Below, one piece after another: positions 8,949 through 16,602 of a stretch of DNA of 64,000 nt. The DNA comes from Hydrogenimonas sp. SS33. GTDB lineage: Bacteria; Campylobacterota; Campylobacteria; Campylobacterales; Hydrogenimonadaceae. The translations under genes and the position numbers were made by a program. The DNA is taken from NCBI RefSeq assembly GCF_040436365.1, contig NZ_AP026369.1, positions 1,055,501-1,119,500 on the forward strand. Reading direction: 5' to 3'. Numbering within the stretch: position 1 is the first letter of the stretch; each line of letters begins with the position of its first letter. The notes beneath the pieces were generated by a model that saw only the letters and a list, made by a program, of their open reading frames with translations, had not been told where the DNA came from and searched no databases.

Positions 8949-9257
8949 TTACGCGATCTTGGTAATGCGAACGCGAGTGAAATCTCGGCGGAAGCCGCGC
9001 TTGAGTTTGCTGTCTTTACGACGCCGCTTTTTGAAGATGATGATCTTGCGCTCGCGACCTTCGTTGATGACTTCCGCTTCGACAACAGCGCCGTCGACGT
9101 AGGGAGTACCCACTTTCAGGTCTCCGTCGTTCTCGACAGCCAAAACCTCTTTGATCTCCACTTTGGCTTTCGGCTCCAGGCCCATATGGTCGAGGCAGAG
9201 GATATCGCCTTCCTGGACCTTGTACTGCTTTCCGCCATGCTTGATGATTGCTGTCAT
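8949..9257 (-). CDS. rplU: 50S ribosomal protein L21
   Basis: 102 residues, normal length. [20 protein letters not shown] and the basic C-terminus [19 protein letters not shown] are typical. It binds 23S rRNA. Start ATG with GAAGGAAAC upstream. First gene of the rplU-rpmA unit. Confidence 0.97.
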   Translation of the reverse strand: MTAIIKHGGKQYKVQEGDILCLDHMGLEPKAKVEIKEVLAVENDGDLKVGTPYVDGAVVEAEVINEGRERKIIIFKKRRRKDSKLKRGFRRDFTRVRITKIA

Positions 9258-9305
9258 GCCGTTTCCTTCTTCGAATTGTTCATTGCCGAACGATTTTAGT
9301 GGCGA

Positions 9306-9311
9306 ATTATA
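9306..9311 (-). promoter_or_regulatory. -10 box of the rplU-rpmA promoter
   Basis: TATAAT on the minus strand, about 50 bases upstream of rplU, in an AT-rich stretch. No good -35 hexamer at the expected spacing, which is common in this phylum. Confidence 0.5.
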
Positions 9312-9347
9312 CTCAACCTTAAATTAAGATAACTTTAACCTAAAATA

Positions 9348-9722
9348 TCACTCCGCCAGAGCAATACACTCGATCTCCACCAGGGCGTTTTTGGGCAATG
9401 TCTTGACCGCCACGGTGCTTCTGGCGGGTTTGTGGCCGTCGAACCACTTTTCGTAGACGGCGTTGACCTTGGCGAAATCGTCCATGTCGGCCAGGAAGAT
9501 CGTCGTTTTGACCACCTTCTGCAACGAAGAGCCCGCCGCTTCCAGAACCGCCTTGAGGTTGCGCATCACCTGACCGGTCTGTTTTTCCACGTCGGCTTCC
9601 GTCATCTCCCCTTCGGGGGTGAGGGCGATCTGGCCGGAGGTGAAGACGAGGTTGCCGGTTTTCACGGCCTGGACATAGGGGCCGATGGCCTGGGGAGCTT
9701 TGTCGGTATGAACGCTTTGCAT
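9348..9722 (-). CDS. ridA: RidA/YjgF family reactive-imine deaminase
   Basis: 124 residues. Family features: KAPQAIGPYVQAVKTGNLVFTSGQ near the N-terminus, a conserved NLKAVLEAAGSSLQKVVKTT helix, and ARSTVAVKTLPKNALVEIE with the substrate-binding Arg near residue 105. RidA hydrolyses 2-aminoacrylate and related enamines produced by PLP enzymes. AAGGAGTCGCAG precedes the ATG. Monocistronic. Confidence 0.9.
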   Translation of the reverse strand: MQSVHTDKAPQAIGPYVQAVKTGNLVFTSGQIALTPEGEMTEADVEKQTGQVMRNLKAVLEAAGSSLQKVVKTTIFLADMDDFAKVNAVYEKWFDGHKPARSTVAVKTLPKNALVEIECIALAE

Positions 9723-9856
9723 CTGCGACTCCTTGTTTTTGAAGATACCCTCTGGGCAATAGTAAGTAATTATCAGACGTTACGCAAAAGGCGCAACGTC
9801 ATGATTTCGAAAACTTTGGTGGGGGCACAAGTCTCCCCGTGCCAAAACATGAGCGA

Positions 9857-10762
9857 TTATATCGAAATGAGGGGCCAGAGCACCAGAAAATAGAGGAGGA
9901 AAAAGAGGGAACTGACGAAGACCAGCGCCGCCACCTCTTTGGGGCGGCACTTGAAGAGGGCGGCGAAGTTGACATTGGCGATGGCCAGCGGGGTCATGAG
10001 TTCGAGCAGAAGGATCTTCGTCGCGTCGGGCGGAAAGTGGAAGAGCCGCATCACGACCCACCCTGCCAGAGGAAGCAGGAAAAACTTGACGCTCCCCACC
10101 GCCGCCACGAGCCTTTTTTCTATATGCTCCACCCGCACCTGGGAGAGGTATATGCCAAAGAGAAGCAGCTGCATGACGATGGAGGCGTAGGCACCCAGCC
10201 GCAGGACAGACTCCACGCTCTCGGGAAGCCGCCACCCCGCCGCATTCACCGCAAGGGCCGCGACGGCGCTCCAGAGAATAGGCATCTTGACTACGTTCAT
10301 CACCGACTGGCGCGGCGAAAAGCTCCCCGACGAGTAGATGTAGACCCCCAGAATGTTGACAAAAAAGACGTTGGCCAGGTTGATCATGGTGGTATAGGGG
10401 ACGCTCATGTCCCCGAAAATGGCGATGCCCAGGGGGATGCCCAGGTTGCCGGTGTTGCCGCACAGAGACGCCACCAGAAAAATGGCGCGCCTTTTTTTGT
10501 CCCCAAAGAGGCGGCGGGCAAAGGGAACCATCAGGAAAAAGAGGGCCATGACAATGCCCAGGTACCAGAACGAGAGGGTGAAAACCTCCATTTTAAGAGG
10601 CCGGGTCGTGAGCCCCCAGAAGGTCAGGAAGGGTTGCAGCAGGTAGACCGACACCAGAATCAGGGTACGGTCGTGGAGTTCCTCCCTGAAACGCCATTTG
10701 GCGAAAGCCCCGAGGGCTACGAAAAAGTAGATGCCGAGAATCGAAACGAGCAGCGCAACCAT
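9857..10762 (-). CDS. AEC-family permease (auxin efflux carrier type)
   Basis: 301 residues, about ten hydrophobic segments in two halves with the family's NTGNLGIPLG motif near residue 108 and a second-half LLELMTPLAIANVNFA segment. AEC transporters export small organic anions or amino acids in bacteria. The substrate cannot be predicted. Single gene, divergent from the small gene at 10807. Confidence 0.85.
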   Translation of the reverse strand: MVALLVSILGIYFFVALGAFAKWRFREELHDRTLILVSVYLLQPFLTFWGLTTRPLKMEVFTLSFWYLGIVMALFFLMVPFARRLFGDKKRRAIFLVASLCGNTGNLGIPLGIAIFGDMSVPYTTMINLANVFFVNILGVYIYSSGSFSPRQSVMNVVKMPILWSAVAALAVNAAGWRLPESVESVLRLGAYASIVMQLLLFGIYLSQVRVEHIEKRLVAAVGSVKFFLLPLAGWVVMRLFHFPPDATKILLLELMTPLAIANVNFAALFKCRPKEVAALVFVSSLFFLLYFLVLWPLISI

Positions 10763-10806
10763 GCGGGGAGTATAGTATAATGAGCCTCAAAAAAAGGAAT
10801 GCGACC

Positions 10807-11043
10807 ATGGATATCGAAGCCATCCGCAAAGAGCTCAAAGCCTACGAAGCGCGTCGGGACGAATTCTACCGCTTTCTCGACGAACACATTCCCCGTGACG
10901 CCAGCACCGGCCTCTACGACTTCAAGGACAAGGTGATGCTCGACGCGGAAAAAGTCTACGAACTTTTCCACAAACTCGACTACCAGGCCCGCAAGATCCG
11001 CGGCATCGTGGTCAACGAAATCATCGAGAAACAGGCGCAGTGA
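10807..11043 (+). CDS. Conserved small helical protein, unknown function
   Basis: 78 residues, charged and helical (IEAIRKELKAYEARRDEFYRF...), no recognised family. ATG 10807 is chosen over an upstream in-frame ATG (10780) because AAGGAA lies 7 bases ahead. Its TGA overlaps the GTG start of the next gene (GTGA), so the two are coupled. Confidence 0.75.
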   Translation: MDIEAIRKELKAYEARRDEFYRFLDEHIPRDASTGLYDFKDKVMLDAEKVYELFHKLDYQARKIRGIVVNEIIEKQAQ

Positions 11044-11408
11044 CCCTCCTTTTCCTGCTCATCGCCGCCGCCGGGGGCGTGGTGGTCCTGCTTTATGAAA
11101 AGCGGCTGAAAGAGGAGAACATCGCCAAACTCCAGGCCTATGTGACGAAGGTCGTCCATGACGACAAGCTTCTGGAGCGGGAGAAGATGACCCGCATCAT
11201 CGACCTCTTCAGCGAAAACCGCTACAAAATCGAGGAGTTGAAAGAGGGGACGCTCTTCGTCAGCCGCAGGGAGTTCAGCGTCGGCGCCGCCCTGCTCTGG
11301 TTTGCCCTGGGCGGTGTGGGCCTGCTGGTTTACCTCATCTACTATTTCCTCAAAGAGCCCGAAACCCTGCGGGTCTATCTCGACACAGGACACATCTATG
11401 CCCAATGA
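11040..11408 (+). CDS. Two-TM membrane protein, unknown function
   Basis: 122 residues: hydrophobic segments at about 2-18 and 82-105 flank a charged coiled-coil-like loop (EKRLKEENIAKLQAYVTKVV...). GTG start overlapping the previous stop by 4 bases. It overlaps the YchJ-like gene by 11 bases. No family recognised; the three-gene overlap suggests a small operon. Confidence 0.75.
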   Translation: MTLLFLLIAAAGGVVVLLYEKRLKEENIAKLQAYVTKVVHDDKLLEREKMTRIIDLFSENRYKIEELKEGTLFVSRREFSVGAALLWFALGGVGLLVYLIYYFLKEPETLRVYLDTGHIYAQ

Positions 11409-11787
11409 CCTCTGCCCCTGCGGTTCCGGGGAGCCCTACGAAGCCTGCTGCGGCCGGTACATCGATGGTAAAGCCCTTCCTCCCACCGCCGAGGCGCTGA
11501 TGCGTTCGCGTTACACCGCCTATGTACGCAAAAACCTGACGTACCTCATCGACACCGATATGCAGGAGGTAGACGTGGAGGCGACCCGGGCGTGGATGGA
11601 GGAGGCCACTTTTCATAAACTGGAGGTGCTGAAAACCTATCGGGGAAAAGCGCTGGACAAAAAGGGGCGGGTCGAGTTCAAAGCCTGGTTCACCCAAGAC
11701 GGCAAGGAGAGGGTCCACCACGAACTTTCCGATTTTGAAAAGTACAAAGGGCGGTGGTACTACAGCGGCGGGCTGGCGGCGGAGTGA
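11398..11787 (+). CDS. YchJ-like (UPF0225) SEC-C motif protein
   Basis: 129 residues. The N-terminal zinc-binding SEC-C motif is clear: PNDLCPCGSGEPYEACCG. It is followed by the YchJ core (LMRSRYTAYV, RWYYSGG). Function unknown; the SEC-C motif resembles the SecA zinc finger and may bind protein partners. The chosen ATG sits directly before PNDLCPC; earlier in-frame starts would only extend into the previous gene. Confidence 0.88.
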   Translation: MPNDLCPCGSGEPYEACCGRYIDGKALPPTAEALMRSRYTAYVRKNLTYLIDTDMQEVDVEATRAWMEEATFHKLEVLKTYRGKALDKKGRVEFKAWFTQDGKERVHHELSDFEKYKGRWYYSGGLAAE

Positions 11788-11800
11788 ACGCCGACTCGCC

Positions 11801-12283
11801 TCACACTTTGGCCAGGTCTTCGAAAGCCCTCGCGTTGCGGGGCCGGTTGACGAGCAGTTTGGAGTACCGGTCCAGGAAACGGAAGTAGGATTCCACCAGT
11901 GCCGGGTCCACATCTTTGGCGAAAATCTCCAGAACCTCCCGCCAGGTTCCCAGCCATTCGGTCCGGTGTTTTTCGTTGATGCTGAAAGGCTTGTGCATCT
12001 TTATCTGGTCCACATGTCCCATCTCTTCGCTGTAGCGCTTGGGCCCGCCGGCGATCTCCGCGAAATATTTTCCGTTGTGCTCTTTGATCTTCTCGATTTC
12101 CTCCTCTTCCTGGGGAAAGAAGAAGGCGATGTCGCTCTCGACGATCCGGTCGTAGAATTCGCTTATCAGCTTTCTGAATCCCGCATCGCCGCCGACCGCT
12201 TCGTAAAAACGGGGGTCGGGCAGGGGGATCTCCTCCTCTTTGGGGAGATGGTCCGGGTCGTAGGGGGTAATTTCCAGATGCAT
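11801..12283 (-). CDS. Truncated haemoglobin, group II-like
   Basis: 160 residues: ~30-residue N-terminal extension, then a 2-over-2 globin. Family signs are YEAVGGDAGFRKLISEFYDRI, AGGPKRYSEEMGH and the F-helix KMHKPFSI with the probable proximal His, then a G-helix Trp (TEWLGTW). Likely haem-bound O2 or NO chemistry in the cytoplasm. Group I and III globins are better known in Campylobacter. Single gene, convergent with the YchJ-like gene. Confidence 0.8.
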   Translation of the reverse strand: MHLEITPYDPDHLPKEEEIPLPDPRFYEAVGGDAGFRKLISEFYDRIVESDIAFFFPQEEEEIEKIKEHNGKYFAEIAGGPKRYSEEMGHVDQIKMHKPFSINEKHRTEWLGTWREVLEIFAKDVDPALVESYFRFLDRYSKLLVNRPRNARAFEDLAKV

Positions 12284-12305
12284 GGCGTTTCCTATTTTTT
12301 GTCAG

Positions 12306-12461
12306 GGTACTTCAATCTCAAGGTTTATTTCAGTTTCGCGCTCATTCTCGAAATCCCATCCAGGGATTTCTCCGAGGTTGAGGGCTGTTTGGCACATCCC
12401 GTGCCAAACGGCCGCCCTCAAAGCCGCTTAAAACCGAAACAAACCTTAAACTTGAAGTACC
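12306..12461. repeat. Palindromic MITE-like repeat, copy A
   Basis: A ~156 bp element with imperfect terminal inverted repeats (GGTACTTCAA... and ...TTGAAGTACC). It has internal hairpins GAAATCCC/GGGATTTC and GTTTGGCAC/GTGCCAAAC. A second copy at 17359-17516 lies in the opposite orientation; the central ~100 bases (CTCATTCTCGAAATCCC through AAGCCGCTTAAAACCGAAA) are nearly identical. It has no coding capacity. It fills most of the gap upstream of the exonuclease gene. Confidence 0.85.
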
Positions 12462-12462
12462 G

Positions 12463-12512
12463 TGCCTTTTGGTCGTAATTTACCATATCCAAAAGGCAAT
12501 TTCGGTAAATTA
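12463..12512 (+). promoter_or_regulatory. Interleaved inverted repeats ahead of the exonuclease gene
   Basis: Two perfect inverted repeats overlap: TGCCTTTTGG (12463-12472) with CCAAAAGGCA (12489-12498), and TAATTTACC (12476-12484) with GGTAAATTA (12504-12512). The order a-b-a'-b' is that of an H-type pseudoknot, of two alternative hairpins, or of two overlapping operators. It ends 28 bases before the start codon. It abuts repeat copy A but is absent beside copy B. Confidence 0.6.
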
Positions 12513-12540
12513 GGGCAAAAAATCAGCCCCAAAGTCGTAA

Positions 12541-13446
12541 GTGATGAAATTCGTAATACTCGATACCGAAACCACCGGCGCGGAAGAGAAAGACCGCATC
12601 TGCCAGCTTGCCTATCTCGTGGCGGCGCCCTCTCTGGTGGGCACTACCGTGGAGGAGATTCACGAAGACCTCTGCAAACCGCCCCTCCCCATCGGCTACG
12701 GCGCCATGGCGGTCCACCACATTACCAATGAAATGGTGGAAAGCAAGCCTCCCTGCACCGAAACCGAAAGCTACCGGCGGCTCGAATCGCTGAACACCCC
12801 CGACAATCTGCTGGTCATTCAGAATGCCCCATTCGATCTGGCAATGCTGGAAAAAGAGGGGTTCGTCTCGAAGATGCCCCTCATCGACACCCTGCGCTGC
12901 CTGCGCCACCTCTACCCCGACCTGGAAGCCCACGGCCTGCAGTATGTCCGCTACGCCTTCGGCCTCTACCGAAGCGAAACCAAAGAGGCGAAGCGCCACG
13001 GCATCAAGATCGCTGCCCACGACGCCCTGGGGGATGTGCTGGTCCTCAAGCTTCTGCTCGACTTTCTGCTCGAAGCGCATACCCCCGAAGAGCTGGTGAC
13101 ACTGACCCAAAAACCCATCATCTACACCACCTTCCGTTTCGGCAAATACAAGGGTGAGAATATCATCGACGTCGCCAAGAAGGACCCGGGCTACCTGGAG
13201 TGGATGCTAAGAGATAGAGCCGAAGGGGAGGAACCGCTGGACGAAGATTGGCGCCAGACCTTGGAGCGAGCCCTCAAAATCGCGGAGGAAGAGGCGGTCT
13301 GGCTCTTTCCTTTCGGCAAATACAAAGGCCAGAGTATCGAAGAGATCGCCAGCCACGACATCGGCTACCTGCGCTGGGCATTGGAAAATATGGACCGCCT
13401 GTCGGATGGGATGAAAAAGGCGATACGAAAGAGGATCGAGATTTGA
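12541..13446 (+). CDS. DnaQ-like 3'-5' exonuclease with two C-terminal FGKYKG repeats
   Basis: 301 residues. DEDDh nuclease core: ExoI LDTETTG (residues 6-12), ExoII NAPFDL (~96), ExoIII HDALGDVLVL (~160). The C-terminal part carries two related ~30-residue units, FRFGKYKGENI...DPGYLEWML and FPFGKYKGQSI...DIGYLRWAL, like the ExoX C-terminal domain but duplicated. Such enzymes trim single-stranded ends in repair. No clear Shine-Dalgarno; the leader holds the interleaved repeats. Confidence 0.85.
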   Translation: MMKFVILDTETTGAEEKDRICQLAYLVAAPSLVGTTVEEIHEDLCKPPLPIGYGAMAVHHITNEMVESKPPCTETESYRRLESLNTPDNLLVIQNAPFDLAMLEKEGFVSKMPLIDTLRCLRHLYPDLEAHGLQYVRYAFGLYRSETKEAKRHGIKIAAHDALGDVLVLKLLLDFLLEAHTPEELVTLTQKPIIYTTFRFGKYKGENIIDVAKKDPGYLEWMLRDRAEGEEPLDEDWRQTLERALKIAEEEAVWLFPFGKYKGQSIEEIASHDIGYLRWALENMDRLSDGMKKAIRKRIEI

Positions 13447-13507
13447 TTTGGCCAATAAAAATTAAACTCGGAGAGTGTGCGGCAAAAGAGAGGGAGAATT
13501 TCGGGCA

Positions 13508-13545
13508 TAAAAAAAAGCCGGGCCGCGCCTTTCGGCACGCCCGGC
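13508..13545 (-). terminator. Rho-independent terminator after cytochrome c gene
   Basis: Minus strand: GCCGGGCGTGCC-GAAA-GGCGCGGCCCGGC stem-loop (13517-13545) followed by eight T. It is 24 bases past the stop of the cytochrome gene at 13569. Confidence 0.9.
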
Positions 13546-13568
13546 ATCAAAGCTGTAAGCGCTGTCGT

Positions 13569-13868
13569 TTACTTCAGGCCGTGAATATACTCGGCCAGCT
13601 CTTTGATCTGTGCGTCGTTCAGGCCTGCGACCTGACCTTTCATCAGCATACCCATCCCGTGCTTGTTCAGCGTACCGGCTTTGTAACCATGAAGGTCTTT
13701 TTCGAGTGTCGCAACGTCCATGCCGCCGATGACGGCAGATTTACCCAGAGCTTTCTTTTCACCTTTGGCACCGTGGCATCCGGCACATTTTTTGAACAGA
13801 GCCGCTCCGTCAGCCATGACCAGGCTTGCCGCTCCGGCGAGCATCAGTGCGAGAGTTACTTTTTTCAT
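13569..13868 (-). CDS. Periplasmic monohaem cytochrome c (c553 type)
   Basis: 99 residues. Sec signal peptide (MKKVTLALMLAGAASLVMA), mature ADGAALFKKCAGCHG with the haem motif CAGCH at 28-32 and a Met-rich sixth-ligand region (GMGMLMKGQ). Likely soluble electron carrier to a terminal oxidase or reductase. AAAGGAGAT ahead of the ATG. Own promoter with an FNR-type site, and a strong terminator behind it. Confidence 0.92.
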   Translation of the reverse strand: MKKVTLALMLAGAASLVMADGAALFKKCAGCHGAKGEKKALGKSAVIGGMDVATLEKDLHGYKAGTLNKHGMGMLMKGQVAGLNDAQIKELAEYIHGLK

Positions 13869-13900
13869 TTTTATCTCCTTTTGTGGTTTTGATGATTCGT

Positions 13901-13942
13901 ATTATAGCAGATTGTCTCCGCTTTGAGTTGACCAATGTCAAC
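13901..13942 (-). promoter_or_regulatory. Cytochrome promoter with CRP/FNR-type site
   Basis: Minus strand: TATAAT at 13901-13906; upstream, the perfect palindrome GTTGAC-N4-GTCAAC (13927-13942). The inner form TTGAC-N4-GTCAA is one base per half from the FNR consensus TTGAT-N4-ATCAA. The palindrome centre lies near -40.5 relative to the expected start, the class II activator position, and there is no good -35 box. Confidence 0.6.
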
Positions 13943-13965
13943 CCTATCTTTAACGGACGTTGCCC

Positions 13966-14298
13966 TTAGCAGGCGGGAACGTTACCGCTGTCGTTGGCAT
14001 ACTCATATGAGAAATCGTAAAGATCTTTCAGGTATTTCTTGAATTTGTCGCTTTTGAAGACTTTCGCGCCTTTGGGGCAGAGTTTGCCCATTTCATCAGC
14101 GAATTTGCCCTCTTCGTAGATCTCTTCCCACTCGTCTTGAGAGTGTTTGGCGGCGAATTTCGCACCGTTGAATCCGCAGAGATTCTTGACTTTTTTCTGA
14201 TAGATCTTCTGACCTTTCGCAGCATCAGCGGAAGCTGTCGTGGCCATCAGACTCATTGCGACGAAACCCGCCGCTACCAGTGTAAGCAGTTTTTTCAT
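13966..14298 (-). CDS. Cytochrome c-like periplasmic protein lacking the haem motif
   Basis: 110 residues with Sec signal (cleavage near TASA, residue 24). The mature N-terminus AAKGQKIYQKKVKNLCGFNGAKF resembles a class I cytochrome c, but where CxxCHG would stand the sequence is VKNLCG (37-42). Three cysteines: 41, 74 and the C-terminal 110. It may be a haem-free electron-transfer partner or may use another cofactor. AGGAGGTACAC precedes the ATG. It lies between two true cytochrome genes on the same strand. Confidence 0.75.
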   Translation of the reverse strand: MKKLLTLVAAGFVAMSLMATTASADAAKGQKIYQKKVKNLCGFNGAKFAAKHSQDEWEEIYEEGKFADEMGKLCPKGAKVFKSDKFKKYLKDLYDFSYEYANDSGNVPAC

Positions 14299-14373
14299 GT
14301 GTACCTCCTAATTTTGATACTCACATTGTAGAACACAATCGTGAAGTAATCGTGGAAATGATTCTATCACAAA

Positions 14374-14721
14374 CTATTTAATTTTTCCAAATACTTTGTA
14401 CTTCTGCCAGTAAACGTCTATGGCACTGCGTAGATCCGTATCATTCAGCGTTGTTTTGGGCATCAAGCCGTATTGAGTTATAAGTTCTTCTGAAGCGAGC
14501 GCCTTCTTTTTCGTCGGATGTTTAAGGAATTTGAACAGCGCCCCCTTCACCTGCCGCTCACTGCTGTACTTGAGCAGATAGTTGAAGAAGAATTTGTCCA
14601 GAGTCACCGGCAGCTTCCTGTGGCACGCCACGCAGTTGCGCTCATACACTGCCACCCCGCCGTCCGCCAAGACTACTCCTGCCAACACAAATACGATGCA
14701 AAAGGCCGCAAATCTTCTCAC
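14374..14721 (-). CDS. Small cytochrome c (CVACH)
   Basis: About 115 residues from the GTG at 14721: signal peptide RRFAAFCIVFVLAGVVLA, then YERNCVACHRKLPV with the haem motif CVACH, and GLMPKT as the likely Met ligand. The open frame extends to 14787, but that extra part (NWLLVIGYWLLG) is encoded by a 7-base tandem repeat and is unlikely to be native. Which start is used is uncertain. Downstream of the sensor kinase gene. Confidence 0.8.
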   Translation of the reverse strand: MRRFAAFCIVFVLAGVVLADGGVAVYERNCVACHRKLPVTLDKFFFNYLLKYSSERQVKGALFKFLKHPTKKKALASEELITQYGLMPKTTLNDTDLRSAIDVYWQKYKVFGKIK

Positions 14722-14735
14722 TCCGTTCCGGCTTC

Positions 14736-14769
14736 CCAATAACCAATAACCAATAACCAATAACCAATT
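14736..14769. repeat. Heptamer tandem repeat (CCAATAA)x4.8
   Basis: CCAATAA occurs four times perfectly (14736-14763) followed by partial CCAATT. It lies between the sensor kinase stop and the cytochrome GTG start. Unit length 7 means copy changes would shift the frame of the upstream start at 14772. Confidence 0.9.
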
Positions 14770-14771
14770 CA

Positions 14772-15962
14772 TCACCACCTTACCCATACCTTCGTCCCCT
14801 TTCCCTTCTCCGACTCGATGTCGATGCGCAGGCCGTACTCCTTGGCGATCATCGCCACGATGTTGAGCCCGATGCCGAACCCTCCCGCGCTCTCATCGAA
14901 CCGTTTGTAGCGTTTGAAAGCCTCTTTCGCCGCCCCGCTCTCCATGCCGATGCCGCTGTCTTCCACCAGCAGCTCCCCGGGGCGCAGGCGGACGAAGATG
15001 GTACCCCCGCGCCGGTTGTATTTGATGGCGTTGGAGAGGAGGTTGTCCACCAGCCTCGCCGCCTTGTTTTCGTCGATGCGGCGTTCCACCCCCGGCTGGA
15101 TGTCGATTTCGATCCCGATGCGCTTCGACTCCGCCAGGATTCTGAAGTACTCCACCCGCTCCGCGACCAGGCGGCTCAGGTCTACCGAGGTATCCTGGGA
15201 GGCGATTTGGTGGTTGAGGACCAGATAGGTCAGGTCCTGATAGATGTTGCTGATGGTCCGCGCTCCGATCTCGATGCGCTTGATCTTCTTGGCCGTTCTG
15301 GCATCCAGTTTCCGGGGGTCGATCATTTCGATATTGCTCAAAATGGCGTTGACCGGGGTGTTGAGCTCGTGGGTGGTGTCCTTGATGAAACGGTCCAGCA
15401 GGCGAATGGCGTTGCGCATGGGGGCCAGAAAGAGGCGCACCAGCACCAGGCCCGCCGCGAGGAAAAGCGCCAACAGCGCCCCGCCGTAGAGGAAGATGTT
15501 TTTCCAGGTACGCACGAACCACCGGCCGTCGTCGTCGATCTCCACCACCACATATTTGGCCCCCAGGTAGTAGGAGTCGAGGACATGGACATACTGGATG
15601 ACATGGTCGGTGGTGTAGATCACTTTCTCCAACCGGACCCCTTTGGGATCCTTGAGGGTGGAGAAGATGCGCACTTTGTCGGCATCGTAGATGGCGGAAC
15701 GGTAGAGCGGGTTGCGGGGGTAGGTGCGGTAGCGGTCGAAATAGATGTGCAGAAGCTTCAAGCCGTCGATCAGCTCCTTGGAGTACTCCTCCAGCTCCAG
15801 ACGCTTGGTCTGGAGCATCAGGTCCTTCTGGAGTTTGTAGTAGATAGTGGAGCCGAGAACGAGAATGAGAAAAGCAAGAAAGGCATAGAGTCCCAGAAAC
15901 CGCAGGAGCGTGCGCCGCTCACTGCGGGAGATACTTGTAGCCGTACCGTTTGATGCTGACAA
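14772..15962 (-). CDS. Membrane sensor histidine kinase
   Basis: 396 residues. TM1 at about 23-42, a periplasmic sensor of ~110 residues, TM2 at about 156-178, then DHp and ATPase domains: H box HELNTPVNAI (phospho-His 198), N box DNLLSNAIKYN, G boxes EDSGIGM and GGFGIGLNI. No HAMP domain is obvious. The ATG overlaps the response regulator gene by 44 bases, with no nearer ATG or GTG. Signal unknown. Confidence 0.92.
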   Translation of the reverse strand: MSASNGTATSISRSERRTLLRFLGLYAFLAFLILVLGSTIYYKLQKDLMLQTKRLELEEYSKELIDGLKLLHIYFDRYRTYPRNPLYRSAIYDADKVRIFSTLKDPKGVRLEKVIYTTDHVIQYVHVLDSYYLGAKYVVVEIDDDGRWFVRTWKNIFLYGGALLALFLAAGLVLVRLFLAPMRNAIRLLDRFIKDTTHELNTPVNAILSNIEMIDPRKLDARTAKKIKRIEIGARTISNIYQDLTYLVLNHQIASQDTSVDLSRLVAERVEYFRILAESKRIGIEIDIQPGVERRIDENKAARLVDNLLSNAIKYNRRGGTIFVRLRPGELLVEDSGIGMESGAAKEAFKRYKRFDESAGGFGIGLNIVAMIAKEYGLRIDIESEKGKGTKVWVRW

Positions 15963-16602
15963 TGCGGTCTTTTCCTATGATTTTGCGCAGGTTTTTGATG
16001 TAGGTGCGAAGGGCCGACTCGCTGGGCTCCTCGTCGTACCCCCAGAGGGTGTCGTAGATCGTTTCGTGGGCAATCACCTCGTTGGGGCGGCTCAGAAAGA
16101 GTTTCAGGAGAGCCAGCTCCTTGGGCTGCAGGTTCACCGGCTCGTCGCCCACATAGAGGGTGTTGCCCACCGTATCGAAAGCGATCCCCTCCGCGACGGG
16201 CACTTTCGGGTTCTCCCGGTGGGAGAAGTTGCGCTTCAGAAGCGTCGTGATGCGAAGCAGCAGCTCTTTGAGGGCGAAAGGCTTGCGGATATAGTCGTCC
16301 GCCCCGCTTTCATACCCCTGTTCCAGGTTCTCGATGGCGTTGAGGGAGGTGATGAAGATGGCCGGCGTGCCGACGCCCCGCTCCCGCGCGCTTTTGAGGA
16401 GTTCGAAACCGTCGATGCCGGGGACGTTGACATCCAGCAGCAGAATGTCGTACCGGTTTTCATAGAGCTTCTCCTCCGCCTCCTCCCCGTCGAAGGCGGT
16501 ATCGACCTCGAACCCCTCCTCTTCCAGGAAGTCGACGATCGTATCGCTCAGGTTGGTGTCGTCTTCCAGAAGGAAGATCCGGGTCGCTTTACTTTCCGGC
16601 AT
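15919..16602 (-). CDS. OmpR-family response regulator
   Basis: 227 residues. Receiver domain: acidic pocket EDD (13-15), phospho-acceptor Asp 57 (LLLDVNVPG), Lys in IRKPF. C-terminal winged helix (RPNEVIAHETIYDTLWG... RTYIKNLRKIIG). It pairs with the adjacent sensor kinase. Targets unknown. Its start overlaps the DUF1104-like gene by 14 bases. Confidence 0.94.
   Translation of the reverse strand: MPESKATRIFLLEDDTNLSDTIVDFLEEEGFEVDTAFDGEEAEEKLYENRYDILLLDVNVPGIDGFELLKSARERGVGTPAIFITSLNAIENLEQGYESGADDYIRKPFALKELLLRITTLLKRNFSHRENPKVPVAEGIAFDTVGNTLYVGDEPVNLQPKELALLKLFLSRPNEVIAHETIYDTLWGYDEEPSESALRTYIKNLRKIIGKDRIVSIKRYGYKYLPQ

Noticed and set aside
12306-12461. Repeat copy A read as a CRISPR or as an rRNA fragment
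   Set aside because: Only two copies, 5 kb apart, in opposite orientation and without spacers; internal palindromes fit a MITE or REP-like element.
14722-14787. N-terminal NWLLVIGYWLLG as real cytochrome sequence
   Set aside because: It is the translation of the CCAATAA repeat; a complete signal peptide starts after it.
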